Source: a virus. From it: 36,760 nt of DNA. Under the pieces are notes generated by a model. The model searched no databases and was not told the origin of the DNA. It was given only the letters and a program-made list of their open reading frames with translations. Within the stretch, counting starts at the first letter, position 1, and the number at the start of each line of letters is the position of its first letter. Positions 1-7,096 of this stretch are shown one piece after another. The stretch lies in IMG/VR virus record IMGVR_UViG_3300006028_000338, positions 1-36,760 of that record; one strand, written 5' to 3'. Made by a program: the position numbers and the translations under genes.

Positions 1-201
1 ATGACCGACGCCAACACAGACCAAGCAAAGCTTGCTGAAGCCATCACCAAACTCGCTGGCGCGACCGAGTTACAGACAAGGATGCTGGAGCTTCTTACCG
101 AAGGCATGAAGCCTTCAACTGAAGCAGCGATTCTCGGAGTATCGACTCGCACGGTGAGCCGACGCCGTAAGGCGCGACGATACGCAAGGCTAATGTCGTA
201 G
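1..201 (+). CDS. Small helix-turn-helix DNA-binding protein
   Basis: A 66-residue protein that starts at the first base of the window. Residues 1-35 look like an amphipathic, Leu-rich helix that could dimerise. Residues 38-60 read as a helix-turn-helix, with AAILGVSTRTVSRRRKARR showing the typical 'LGVS-x-x-TV' recognition-helix pattern and a basic tail. Proteins of this size and shape are common phage regulators or transposon/terminase-like HTH adaptors, but no specific family is recognised. A strong hairpin terminator follows 55 bases after the stop, so the gene seems to end its own transcript. The start is taken from the ATG at base 1; since the window is cut there, a longer upstream form cannot be excluded. 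Confidence 0.6.
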   Translation: MTDANTDQAKLAEAITKLAGATELQTRMLELLTEGMKPSTEAAILGVSTRTVSRRRKARRYARLMS

Positions 202-255
202 TACGTGTCACCATGAACCTGATACGGTTGAGGGATCTTGCCCGACCGCCCAAAA

Positions 256-282
256 AAAGCCCGCTCTCAAGGAGCGGGCTTT
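256..282. terminator. Bidirectional Rho-independent terminator
   Basis: A perfect 11-bp stem (AAAGCCCGCTC with GAGCGGGCTTT) closes a 5-base loop. On the plus strand only three T follow. On the minus strand the stem runs straight into seven T (the A run at 252-258), so the signal is stronger for leftward transcription. It can end the 1-201 transcript and could also end a leftward RNA from the 300-600 region. Confidence 0.8.
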
Positions 283-515
283 AAAAACCCAGAGGAGCTA
301 AGCTCTACTAAGGGCTTTTGGCGGGAGGGAATACTATCCTGCAACTCCGGCGTGAAAAAGCAAGCAGCAACATCGCGGGAACATCGTCTTTTGCTCTAAT
401 AATTTCAGGAGAATCCCCTAGCGGACTCCCCGCAGCCGTTGGGCTTGGTATGCCCTTTATCGTCTCCCACGGCTTACGAGCGCAGAAAATTTCCGAGCGG
501 CTGCGGATCATATTT

Positions 516-570
516 TTAGGCGTAACTAACGCCTGAATACAAGAAATGCCTGCCGTGTCACCGGCAGGCA
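516..570. promoter_or_regulatory. Two tandem hairpins before the early operon
   Basis: The first hairpin pairs AGGCGT (518-523) with ACGCCT (529-534), extended by a G-T and an A-T pair. The second is a perfect 9-bp stem, TGCCTGCCG (547-555) with CGGCAGGCA (562-570), around a 6-base loop. No T run follows either, so they are not standard terminators. They end about 35 bases before the start at 606. An operator, an attenuator or an mRNA-stabilising structure are all possible. The first also contains CTAACGC, the core word of the proposed origin at 3.4-3.65 kb. Confidence 0.45.
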
Positions 571-605
571 CAACTAATAACACCTAATAGCTAAACAAAG
601 GTTAA

Positions 606-1007
606 ATGAACTCAGTCATCGATTCCGTCAAGACCAGCACAAAGCTGGTCGTAACGCGTAACATCAAGCGCCAAGAGGCCCACGAGCCGAGATTCCAAAC
701 GCGTTTCGCTAACGAGCCTGCGACGTGCTATGGTCCAAAAAGTTCGATAGTTATCGGCGAAGTTAAGTTTGAGAGCACTCGCGGAAGGGAAGAATTCAAG
801 GGCGAGCAAGGTTTCGGCTGTGGCACCATTGTGGTGGGCGAGCCGGTAGCGGACCTCACTGAAGCAATTGCCGCTCCATTGGTTCGTATCGAATTCAATG
901 GGCGTGGTTTCGTGGAGGCGGACGCACGCCCGTCGATGCCGGCGCGGTACCTCGAAGGCGCTCAGCTCGTCGTCTTCAATAAACACGGAATGTTCGCCGT
1001 TCTCTAA
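606..1007 (+). CDS. Hypothetical early phage protein
   Basis: A 133-residue protein of unknown function, first gene of the plus-strand early operon. The ATG is preceded by AAAGG with a 5-base gap, one of the better ribosome sites here. The N-terminal 45 residues are basic and polar. Residues 50-133 look like a small beta-rich domain with alternating hydrophobic residues (SIVIGEVKF, GTIVVGEPV, LVRIEF, QLVVFNKHGMFAVL). There is no signal peptide or membrane segment. An open frame on the opposite strand (612-1193) was judged a shadow, because the plus frame has an ATG, a ribosome site and the operon's direction. Its place ahead of recombination genes fits an accessory early role. Confidence 0.55.
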   Translation: MNSVIDSVKTSTKLVVTRNIKRQEAHEPRFQTRFANEPATCYGPKSSIVIGEVKFESTRGREEFKGEQGFGCGTIVVGEPVADLTEAIAAPLVRIEFNGRGFVEADARPSMPARYLEGAQLVVFNKHGMFAVL

Positions 1008-1076
1008 GCGAATTTGTCCCGCTGGCAGACCGGGAGAACTGTCTGCTTCTATCGACAAAAAAACAGCCAAAAGACA

Positions 1077-1973
1077 ATGAACGTACAAGTTTTGTCTGCA
1101 GAAAAACAAACCCTCACTTCCGCTCCTTCTGCGGCCCAAACCGGGGAAACCGCTGCGGCCGTCGTCGCCGCACAGGCGGCTGCCCTCATCCAAGCTCGCT
1201 ATGTCATCGCGATGAAACGTCCCCGCGATCTGGATATTGTCCGGGAGAAATTGTTGAAGGAGTGCACGCGGCCATCCTTCGCGCGGGTAGCTCGCTATCG
1301 TAAGCCTATAGGCGACGGAATCGTCGGCCCTTCGATTCGCTTTGCTGAGGCGGCCATCCGCCTAATGGGTAACATTGTGGTGGATACTGTAACGCTGTTC
1401 GACGATCAGGAGAAACGTATCGTGCAGCTGAGCGTAAGCGATCTTGAATCGAATGTTTCCTATCCGTCTTCGATCACGGTGAGCAAAACGGTCGAACGGA
1501 AGAACCCGAAGGAGGGAGATACGATCATCGGAAAGCGTCAGAATTCAAAAAATGAGACGGTATATTTAGTCGAGGCAACGGAAGACAACCTGCTGAATAA
1601 GCAGGCTGCGTTGATATCAAAAGCGATCCGGAGCAACGGTCTTCGGCTGGTCCCTGGTGACATCATTGACGAGTGCATGTGGCAGGTCGTGGAGACACAA
1701 AAGAAGGAAGATGCGAAAGATCCCGACGGTGAAAAACTCCGGATCTTCGATCTCTTCGGTGCCCTTGGCGTGACCGTCGCGCAGCTCAAGAAACACCTTG
1801 GCCACGATGGCGCGACGCTCAATCCGAAGGAGCTAATCGATCTGCGCGCTTTGTATTCGGCGATCAAGGACGGAGAAACTTCCTGGAGGGAAGTTATGGA
1901 AGCACGAGAACCAGCCCAGAAAAAACGGCTCAGTGAGATGGTCGATCCATCGGAGAAAGGAGCAGCCCAGTGA
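1077..1973 (+). CDS. Putative phage recombination/annealing protein
   Basis: A 298-residue protein, probably the partner of the exonuclease encoded next. The N-terminal 45 residues are Ala/Thr-rich and look disordered. The core (about 55-240) carries the pattern 'VGPSIRFAEAAIRLMGNI' followed by beta strands and later 'NKQAALISKAIRSNGLRLVPGDIIDE'. I know this arrangement from phage proteins that sit next to RecE- or lambda-Exo-like nucleases and are often guessed to be single-strand annealing or DNA-binding proteins. The gene order nuclease/annealing pair is the main support; no catalytic motif is visible. The start is placed at ATG 1077; an in-frame TTG at 1014 would add 21 unlikely residues. 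The stop overlaps the next start (GTGA). Confidence 0.55.
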   Translation: MNVQVLSAEKQTLTSAPSAAQTGETAAAVVAAQAAALIQARYVIAMKRPRDLDIVREKLLKECTRPSFARVARYRKPIGDGIVGPSIRFAEAAIRLMGNIVVDTVTLFDDQEKRIVQLSVSDLESNVSYPSSITVSKTVERKNPKEGDTIIGKRQNSKNETVYLVEATEDNLLNKQAALISKAIRSNGLRLVPGDIIDECMWQVVETQKKEDAKDPDGEKLRIFDLFGALGVTVAQLKKHLGHDGATLNPKELIDLRALYSAIKDGETSWREVMEAREPAQKKRLSEMVDPSEKGAAQ

Positions 1974-2920
1974 ACGATTCCCTTTCCTCCATGCAGTTGG
2001 GCATGATTCCGAACGAGGATATAGATACGTATCATTCCTCTAAGGCCATCTCGAATACCAAACTGAAGTTCTTTAAGGATAATTTTCCTCTAAAGTATTA
2101 TCAGAAGTATATTGCAAAGGTGCTCACGCCAGAGCCGAGAAAAGCGCATTTTGATTTTGGTCACGCGTTGGAGGCGCGTGTTTACGGCGAACGGGCGTTC
2201 GAAGCGCTTGTATCCATAAGCCCTTACAATGACTATAAAAAGGACGCCGCGAAACACTGGCGAAATGAGCAATGGGCAGCTGGCAAAATCGTGCTCAGTC
2301 CCGACGAAGACCTGCTCTGCAGCCGTTGTTATGACGCGGTCATGGGCAACCCAGATGCTCGAGCAATCGTTGAGGCCAGCCACCCGCAAGTGACGTTCCG
2401 GGCGAAGTTGTCCACGGTGGCGGTACAATGTCGTTCCGACCTTTGGTGCCCGGCAGGCGTCACGCTCCCCAGTGACGGTTTTGAGACCGGCCCATTTGAT
2501 TGCGATATAAAGACCACGGAGAGCATTTCTCCTGGAGCTTTCATGGGGTTCGACAAACAAGCGTGCGAGCTCGGGTACCATCACGCAGCGGTTTTCTACC
2601 GCTATGTGATCCGGCTGGCACTTGCTGGCCAGTATGCGGTCGAAGAAACGGAGATCCCGTTTGTTCGCCGATTGTTTATCGTGGTAGATAAACAAGAGTG
2701 GCCATCGTGTACGGTTTATAGTTTGCCCGATGAGTTGCTCGAACTTGCTGAAAAGGAGCTGATCGGCACCGAGTACGAGCCAGGAATTCTCCCGCGTCTT
2801 GTGTCGTGCTACCGGGAGAACAGTTGGCCAGGTGCCCCGGTGCGAAAAGCGATCGAACCTAGTGGCTGGATCAAACGGAAACTAAAGCCCGCCCCTCAAG
2901 AATTCTACGCGTGGGCTTAA
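1970..2920 (+). CDS. RecE-like PD-(D/E)XK exonuclease
   Basis: A 316-residue protein resembling the phage exodeoxyribonuclease VIII/RecE-type PD-(D/E)XK nucleases. These digest one strand of duplex DNA from an end to load an annealing protein. Visible signs: an N-terminal YHSSKAISNTKLKFF helix region; HFDFGHALEARVYG near residues 60-75, where the family has a conserved 'G-x-A-x-H/E' block; then the nuclease core with D157 and D179-I-K181 (the D-x-K of the active site), followed by 'LGYHHAAVFYR', a common Q/Y-rich motif after the core. GTG start at 1970 overlaps the previous stop by four bases, with AAAGGAG seven bases upstream. It is likely made with the annealing protein as a two-gene recombination unit for replication or repair of phage DNA. 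Confidence 0.75.
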   Translation: MNDSLSSMQLGMIPNEDIDTYHSSKAISNTKLKFFKDNFPLKYYQKYIAKVLTPEPRKAHFDFGHALEARVYGERAFEALVSISPYNDYKKDAAKHWRNEQWAAGKIVLSPDEDLLCSRCYDAVMGNPDARAIVEASHPQVTFRAKLSTVAVQCRSDLWCPAGVTLPSDGFETGPFDCDIKTTESISPGAFMGFDKQACELGYHHAAVFYRYVIRLALAGQYAVEETEIPFVRRLFIVVDKQEWPSCTVYSLPDELLELAEKELIGTEYEPGILPRLVSCYRENSWPGAPVRKAIEPSGWIKRKLKPAPQEFYAWA

Positions 2921-3156
2921 AATTCTTCGAGTTTAGGGTAACGAATATGCAGACCGGGGAATCCGCAGGGTTCCTCGGTCAAGGCACAACGATGCAAGAA
3001 GCGTGGAGCGACGGCACGGCGAACGTGGTGGCCAGCTTTAGGCCAAAGCAGGACGGCAAGGCACGTAGGCAGCATGGTTTAGCCGTAGTCACTAAAACCG
3101 GTGGAGTAGTTATAAAATCGCTACAAGAATTTGAAAATGATACGAACAATTTCTAA
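2911..3156 (+). CDS. Small hypothetical early protein
   Basis: An 81-residue protein without a recognised family. The sequence is a plausible small alpha/beta domain: a first strand FFEFRVTNMQTGE, a 'FLGQGTTMQEAWSDG' turn-helix segment and a basic region at 45-60. The GTG start overlaps the nuclease stop by ten bases. An alternative ATG at 2947 has a better AGGG upstream but would remove the first strand, which looks coding. It may be an accessory to the recombination pair. The last codon region contains CTAACGC (3153-3159), the same core word as the proposed origin. Confidence 0.5.
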   Translation: MGLKFFEFRVTNMQTGESAGFLGQGTTMQEAWSDGTANVVASFRPKQDGKARRQHGLAVVTKTGGVVIKSLQEFENDTNNF

Positions 3157-3245
3157 CGCGCAGAAAAACCCTGCCGCGCAAATCGCTCAAAGGATGGTCG
3201 TGGTCGCATTGGCGAATCGGTCAAGTATCACCGGAAGGGGGCGTT

Positions 3246-4055
3246 ATGGCCGGTAACTGGATCAAGTTTGAGAAGTGCACATTTGATAAGCCGGAGGTAT
3301 TCGCAATTGCCGAGCGCCTAAACATCGAGCCGGTGGCAGTTGTCGGAAGACTTTTGCGAATCTGGAGCTGGTTTGATGAGCACACGACTGACGGTAACGC
3401 TGTTGGCGTTACCATATCACTACTGGACTGGCAGGCTGGAGTTGCTGGATTCGCGGAAGCGATGATGGCTGTGGGTTGGCTCATTAAAGAAGATGGAAAC
3501 ATCTCCCTTTCTCATTTTGACCGTCACAATGGGGAAACCGCTAAAAAGCGGGCACTTACAGCAAAAAGAGCCGCCGCATTTAAATCAAAAAGTAAGGCTA
3601 GTGCTAACGCTCCTACTAACGCAACCAGCGTTAATAGTGCGTTACCTAGAGAAGATAAGAGAAGAGAAGAATATATACAGAAAGAAGAAGGAGAAGAAGA
3701 ACGCGGGCGGGCGCGCGAGGAGGAACTTCTCAAAGTCGAGGTCGTGCACTCCGAGCCCATCTGGCAAAAAGATCACGGCTGGCAGGGGATCAGCGCCGAG
3801 GAAAAACAGCGTTGGAAGCTCGCCTATCCCGCCTGCGACATCGAGCGCCAGCTGCTGCAGATGGATATTTGGCTAAGGGCCAACCCGGCCGAGAGCCACA
3901 AGACGCAGTGGATGAAATTCATCACCGGCTGGCTCAAGCGTGAGCAGGATAAGGGCGGCGATGTTCGCGCAGACCGTCGCACCAATCCGATGACCGCAAG
4001 GAAGGGCGGCAATCCGTTTCAAATGAAAAAGTCCGACCATTCCCAGGGGTTTTAA
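3246..4055 (+). CDS. Phage replisome organizer (replication initiator)
   Basis: A 269-residue protein with the layout of phage O/DnaT-type replication proteins. Residues 1-95 form a winged-helix-like domain (WIKFEKCTFDKPEVFAIAE, then 'VVGRLLRIWSWFDEHTTDG'), a pattern I know from phage replisome organizers. Residues about 96-152 are a polar, low-complexity linker. Residues 170-235 carry the family C-terminus (WKLAYPACDIERQLLQM, 'WLRANP', 'KFITGWLKREQ'). It should bind the origin and hand over to the helicase loader encoded next. The ATG has GGAAGGGGG just upstream. The DNA encoding the linker holds repeated TAACGC words and a purine/AT-rich tract (see the origin entry), as lambda gene O holds lambda's origin. 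Confidence 0.7.
   Translation: MAGNWIKFEKCTFDKPEVFAIAERLNIEPVAVVGRLLRIWSWFDEHTTDGNAVGVTISLLDWQAGVAGFAEAMMAVGWLIKEDGNISLSHFDRHNGETAKKRALTAKRAAAFKSKSKASANAPTNATSVNSALPREDKRREEYIQKEEGEEERGRAREEELLKVEVVHSEPIWQKDHGWQGISAEEKQRWKLAYPACDIERQLLQMDIWLRANPAESHKTQWMKFITGWLKREQDKGGDVRADRRTNPMTARKGGNPFQMKKSDHSQGF
3393..3701 (+). other. Candidate replication origin inside the initiator gene
   Basis: An 8-bp inverted pair GGTAACGC (3393-3400) / GCGTTACC (3406-3413) with a 5-base gap is followed 190 bases later by four copies of the TAACGC core in 44 bp. These are CTAACGC at 3604-3610 and 3616-3622 (12-bp step), then GCGTTA at 3628-3633 and GCGTTACC at 3639-3646 on the other strand. Directly after comes 3648-3701, with only five pyrimidines in 54 bases and an ATATATA core at 3671-3677, a plausible unwinding element. 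A given hexamer is expected on either strand about once per 2 kb in random sequence, so six in 260 bases is striking. Origin function is inferred from the resemblance to lambda ori. Confidence 0.55.
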
Positions 4056-4058
4056 TCG

Positions 4059-4967
4059 ATGAACTCACCCACCGATTTTATGATCGAGACGGCAGCTCCC
4101 GAAGACCTGGAGCGTTCGCCCTTCGAGGCCGACTACGAAACGCATGCCGATGACCGCAGCGGGCGCGTAACAGCGGAGCCAATACGCATCGCCGCCGAGG
4201 CCGTCAGTTATTTCATGGTCGGCGTCGACGATCCGCAGCAGCACGCCCATCCCTATGAGGGCAAATGCAAGGTTTGCGACCAGCTGCTTGAGGGACAGCT
4301 GTGGCGTACAATCGATCATCCGCGCTCGCCCGGCTACTATCCGGTGAACTGTTGCGATGCGTGCTACCAAAACGCTCAGATTGATCACGAGCGTCTCAAA
4401 CGTAACCGCGAAGCCTGGGAGAAACTCTGCCCGACCGAATTCCGCTCCGATTGGGACAACGCGAAAGGCAGCCAGGCTCTATATAAACGCGTTACGGACT
4501 GGGCCGCAGAGTGGAATCTCGCCGAGCAGAAAGCGCCGAAAAAGGGGCTTCTCATCCATGGCGACAGCAGCACCGCGAAGACGCGCGTTTGTTGGCAGCT
4601 TTGCCGCAAACTCGCAGAGGAAGGCGTGCCATTCTTGTTCGTCGAAGCGATGGATCTTCTCGATGAAATGCCCAAGGAGGCGTTCCACGTCCCGTGCCTC
4701 GTGATTGATGATCTCGGCAATGACACGCTCGACTACAAGAAGGAGCAGCGACTCTTAAAACTCCTGCGCTCTCGTTCGCAATGGCATCGGCCCTACGTAG
4801 TGACGACACAATACGTCGGCGCTGATCTCGTCGCACGATTCTCTCAAGAGCCAGCCGGTGAAGCGGTCGTTCGTAGGCTACGCGAATTCTGCGAGCCAGT
4901 GCGTGCCCGTGCTCCAGGCGAAGGCGCAATCAAGCGAGACGCTAACGGCAAAGCTATACTCTCCTGA
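4059..4967 (+). CDS. DnaC-like AAA+ helicase loader
   Basis: A 302-residue ATPase of the DnaC/IstB type that would load the host replicative helicase at the phage origin. The N-terminal part contains a Cys cluster (C70-x2-C73, C98, C99-x2-C102), probably a zinc-binding module. The AAA+ core has Walker A G168-DSSTAKT and Walker B CLVIDDLG with D217-D218. Further on, 'VTTQYVGADLVARF' fits the sensor-1 region and 'AVVRRLREFCEPV' a sensor-2/arginine-containing end. Walker A lacks the usual second glycine (GDSSTAKT rather than GxxGxGKT) but keeps the Lys-Thr pair. The start lies 3 bases after the previous stop with AGGGG upstream. The pairing with the initiator gene is the classic O/P or DnaT/DnaC arrangement. 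Confidence 0.8.
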   Translation: MNSPTDFMIETAAPEDLERSPFEADYETHADDRSGRVTAEPIRIAAEAVSYFMVGVDDPQQHAHPYEGKCKVCDQLLEGQLWRTIDHPRSPGYYPVNCCDACYQNAQIDHERLKRNREAWEKLCPTEFRSDWDNAKGSQALYKRVTDWAAEWNLAEQKAPKKGLLIHGDSSTAKTRVCWQLCRKLAEEGVPFLFVEAMDLLDEMPKEAFHVPCLVIDDLGNDTLDYKKEQRLLKLLRSRSQWHRPYVVTTQYVGADLVARFSQEPAGEAVVRRLREFCEPVRARAPGEGAIKRDANGKAILS

Positions 4968-5213
4968 CCTCGGGCCAGCACCGGAGAGACCGATCTGAAA
5001 CGATCCGGAAAACCTACGGCTTCGTGAGTCTATATTCAGAAGGGCGTAGGCAAAAAATGCCGTCAAGAATTTTAGATAATATAGGCCGTAATTATTTTGT
5101 TGATACCGGTGGATAATGAGTCGCCCCAGGGCGGCCCCCTCCCCCCGCCCCCCAAAGGAATCTTTTTAGGGCCCCGTTTCTCTGCAGGGGCCAAACAACT
5201 GCCTTTCCCTTCT
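4968..5213. other. Intergenic gap with GC-rich block and hairpin
   Basis: The longest untranslated gap between the replication and packaging genes. The left half is ordinary. Positions 5060-5100 are AT-rich. Then comes GGGCGGC (5129-5135) and three C runs (5135-5139, 5141-5146, 5148-5153). A hairpin, GGCCCC (5170-5175) with GGGGCC (5187-5192), sits 21 bases before the methyltransferase ATG. The methyltransferase frame stays open back to a TTG at 5097, so the C runs might be translated. A packaging (cos) site, a promoter region or a translational switch are all possible; none is proven. Confidence 0.4.
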
Positions 5214-6467
5214 ATGACTGCCGAAAAAACGAAAGTCTCACTCTCGCAAAATCTGCCGCTCCCCCGCTCCGAAATTTGGCCGCTCAGTCGCCTGAAACCA
5301 GCGGACTATAATCCGCGCAAAATTGACCAAGTTTCCCTCGACAGATTGGCAAAATCGCTTGCGGAATTTGGTAACCTACAGCCGATCGTGGTGAACGTTC
5401 GGACGGGAAACATCGTTGGAGGTCACCAGAAGCTAAAATGCCTACTTTTTCAGAGGAAGAGTGAGACTGAAGTGTGGCTTGTTGATTTGGACCCTCTGAA
5501 GGAAAAAGCGGCTAATCTCACGCTCAACAACTTTGCCGGGACCTGGGACACCGAGGCGCTCGACAAAATTATTTCCGAACTCAAGGCCGCGAATATAGAT
5601 CTCGACCTGACGGGTTTTGCGCCGGATTCGCTCGATGAAATTCTCGCGTCGCTGGACGAGCCAGTGAACGACGTCGATGCCGAGCCGCAGATCGATCAAG
5701 CGGATGCGTTACGTGAAAAGTGGGGCGTTGAACTCGGGCAGGTGTGGCAGTTGGGTGAGCACCGGATCACCTGCGGGGATGCCACTAGCGAGGAAGTGGT
5801 GAAGCGTGTCCTGGCCGGCGACCTTCCGCATTTGATGGTGACGGATCCTCCGTATGGCGTGGAATACGACGCCAGCTGGAGAAACGAAGTCATCCGGGCC
5901 GACGGGTCGAAAGTGGAGGCTCGGGCAGTCGGGAAGGTCGCAAACGATGATCGAGCCGACTGGCGCGACGCATGGGAGCAGTTCCCCGGTGACGTGGCGT
6001 ACGTCTGGCACGCTGGAATGTTTGCTCCGGTTGTAGCGGAGAGTCTGGCCGCAGCGGATTTTAATATACGGGCGCAGATTGTTTGGGCCAAAAATCAATT
6101 TGCGATCGGCCGGGGCGATTATCACTGGCAGCACGAGCCGTGTTGGTATGCGGTCAGGAAAGGGAAGGTAGGGCACTACTGCGGGGACCGGAGCCAGAGC
6201 ACCCTCTGGGAAATCGATAAACCGAAAAAATCAGAAACCGGTCACAGCACGCAAAAGCCGGTGGAGTGCATGGAGCGTCCGATTCGAAACAACTCAAAAC
6301 GAGGCGATCTTGTATATGAACCGTTTAGTGGAAGCGGCACGACGATCATTGCGTGCGAACGCACCGGGCGGAAATGCCGAGCGATAGAGTTGAATCCTGG
6401 ATATGTGGCGGTGGCGATTCAGCGTTGGGTCGACGCGACGAAAGGGAGCCCACGTAAGCTCGCATGA
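5214..6467 (+). CDS. ParB-domain DNA methyltransferase (amino-methyl type)
   Basis: A 417-residue two-domain protein. Residues 15-110 are a ParB/sulfiredoxin-like domain ('NPRKIDQVSLDRLAKSLAEFG', 'IVGGHQKLKCL' with its GGH signature). The rest is an N6-adenine or N4-cytosine methyltransferase of the beta order: D211-PPY first, then Y368-EPFSGSGTT (AdoMet site) and 'CRAIELNPGYVAVAIQRW' at the end. It probably methylates phage DNA to evade host restriction, or marks DNA for another phage process. No restriction nuclease is encoded nearby, so it is an orphan enzyme. The ATG at 5214 has no clear ribosome site; the frame stays open to a TTG at 5097 through a proline-rich stretch. The stop overlaps the next gene (ATGA). 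Confidence 0.85.
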   Translation: MTAEKTKVSLSQNLPLPRSEIWPLSRLKPADYNPRKIDQVSLDRLAKSLAEFGNLQPIVVNVRTGNIVGGHQKLKCLLFQRKSETEVWLVDLDPLKEKAANLTLNNFAGTWDTEALDKIISELKAANIDLDLTGFAPDSLDEILASLDEPVNDVDAEPQIDQADALREKWGVELGQVWQLGEHRITCGDATSEEVVKRVLAGDLPHLMVTDPPYGVEYDASWRNEVIRADGSKVEARAVGKVANDDRADWRDAWEQFPGDVAYVWHAGMFAPVVAESLAAADFNIRAQIVWAKNQFAIGRGDYHWQHEPCWYAVRKGKVGHYCGDRSQSTLWEIDKPKKSETGHSTQKPVECMERPIRNNSKRGDLVYEPFSGSGTTIIACERTGRKCRAIELNPGYVAVAIQRWVDATKGSPRKLA

Positions 6468-7096
6468 GCCTAACGCCTCAACAACGAGAGCAACTTTTAG
6501 AAGCAGACGCGAAAGCGAGACTCAGATCTGCGGTGGAAAAACTACGTGCTAACAAGCCGCTCACCCCGGCCGAGCGAAAATTTATCGAGGAAGCGAACGA
6601 AGCCGACACTTCCGAAGCCGAGGGAGACGCGGCGGCGTGGCCCAAATGGGCGAAGTCAAAAGCCGACGCTCAACGAATCACCGGGATCCGCCGCGAAATC
6701 CTTCTCCGTTACGAAAAAGCTGGGTGTCGCGCCTTTCGCTCCAGCGGAAAAGTAAACTTGCACGAGTTGCGCGCTTGGATGGAAGAAAACGACAAACGCG
6801 GAGGGCAGCAGGCGAGTGCGAGCATTGGCGAAGCGCGTATCCGAGTTTTGAATCTACAGGCGCGGAAACTTGAGATCGAGATCGCTCGCGAGGAAGGTAA
6901 AATCGTGGACGTCGAGGTTGCCCATGCTGCGGAGGATCGGTGCATCGCCAAGGCGCGGGCCGTTCTGGTGCAGAAATTCGAAACTGAACTTCCGCCCAAA
7001 CAAGACGGCATGCCGGCCACGAAAATCGCCGAACTCAATCGCCAGGCGCTCGATCAGGTTTTCGCCATCCTTGGCGACATGAAGACCTACGAATGA
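6464..7096 (+). CDS. Terminase small subunit (Nu1-like)
   Basis: A 210-residue protein directly upstream of, and overlapping (ATGA), the large terminase. Residues 60-105 contain a winged-helix-like segment ('SKADAQRITGIRREILLRYEK', then 'SSGKVNLHELRAWMEEND'), the DNA-binding pattern of Nu1-type small subunits. The second half is a long, charged helical region (LNLQARKLEIEIAREEGKIV, 'AEDRCIAKARAVLVQKFETELPP') that in this family builds the oligomer and contacts the large subunit. It would recognise the packaging site on phage DNA. Position and length agree well with the family; recognition is by pattern, so a more general 'HTH packaging protein' label is the cautious form. Confidence 0.7.
   Translation: MSLTPQQREQLLEADAKARLRSAVEKLRANKPLTPAERKFIEEANEADTSEAEGDAAAWPKWAKSKADAQRITGIRREILLRYEKAGCRAFRSSGKVNLHELRAWMEENDKRGGQQASASIGEARIRVLNLQARKLEIEIAREEGKIVDVEVAHAAEDRCIAKARAVLVQKFETELPPKQDGMPATKIAELNRQALDQVFAILGDMKTYE

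Larger units (their letters stand above)
202..605. other. Non-coding leader with hairpins
   Basis: About 400 bases between the HTH gene and the next plus-strand gene. Weak open frames exist on both strands (318-536 plus from a TTG; 308-583 minus from a GTG), but neither encodes a recognisable protein. What can be seen is the terminator at 256-282, a hairpin at 516-536 and another at 547-570. No convincing -35/-10 pair was found by eye. The region may carry the early promoter and operator of the operon that begins at 606. Confidence 0.5.

Noticed and set aside
318-536. 72-codon plus-strand frame in the leader
   Set aside because: TTG start without ribosome site; sequence looks random.
308-583. 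91-codon minus-strand frame from a GTG next to the leftward terminator
   Set aside because: No ribosome site and no domain-like pattern; kept only as part of the finding on a possible leftward RNA.
612-1193. 193-codon open frame on the minus strand
   Set aside because: Overlaps two plus-strand genes that have better starts, composition and operon direction; its protein has no recognisable pattern.
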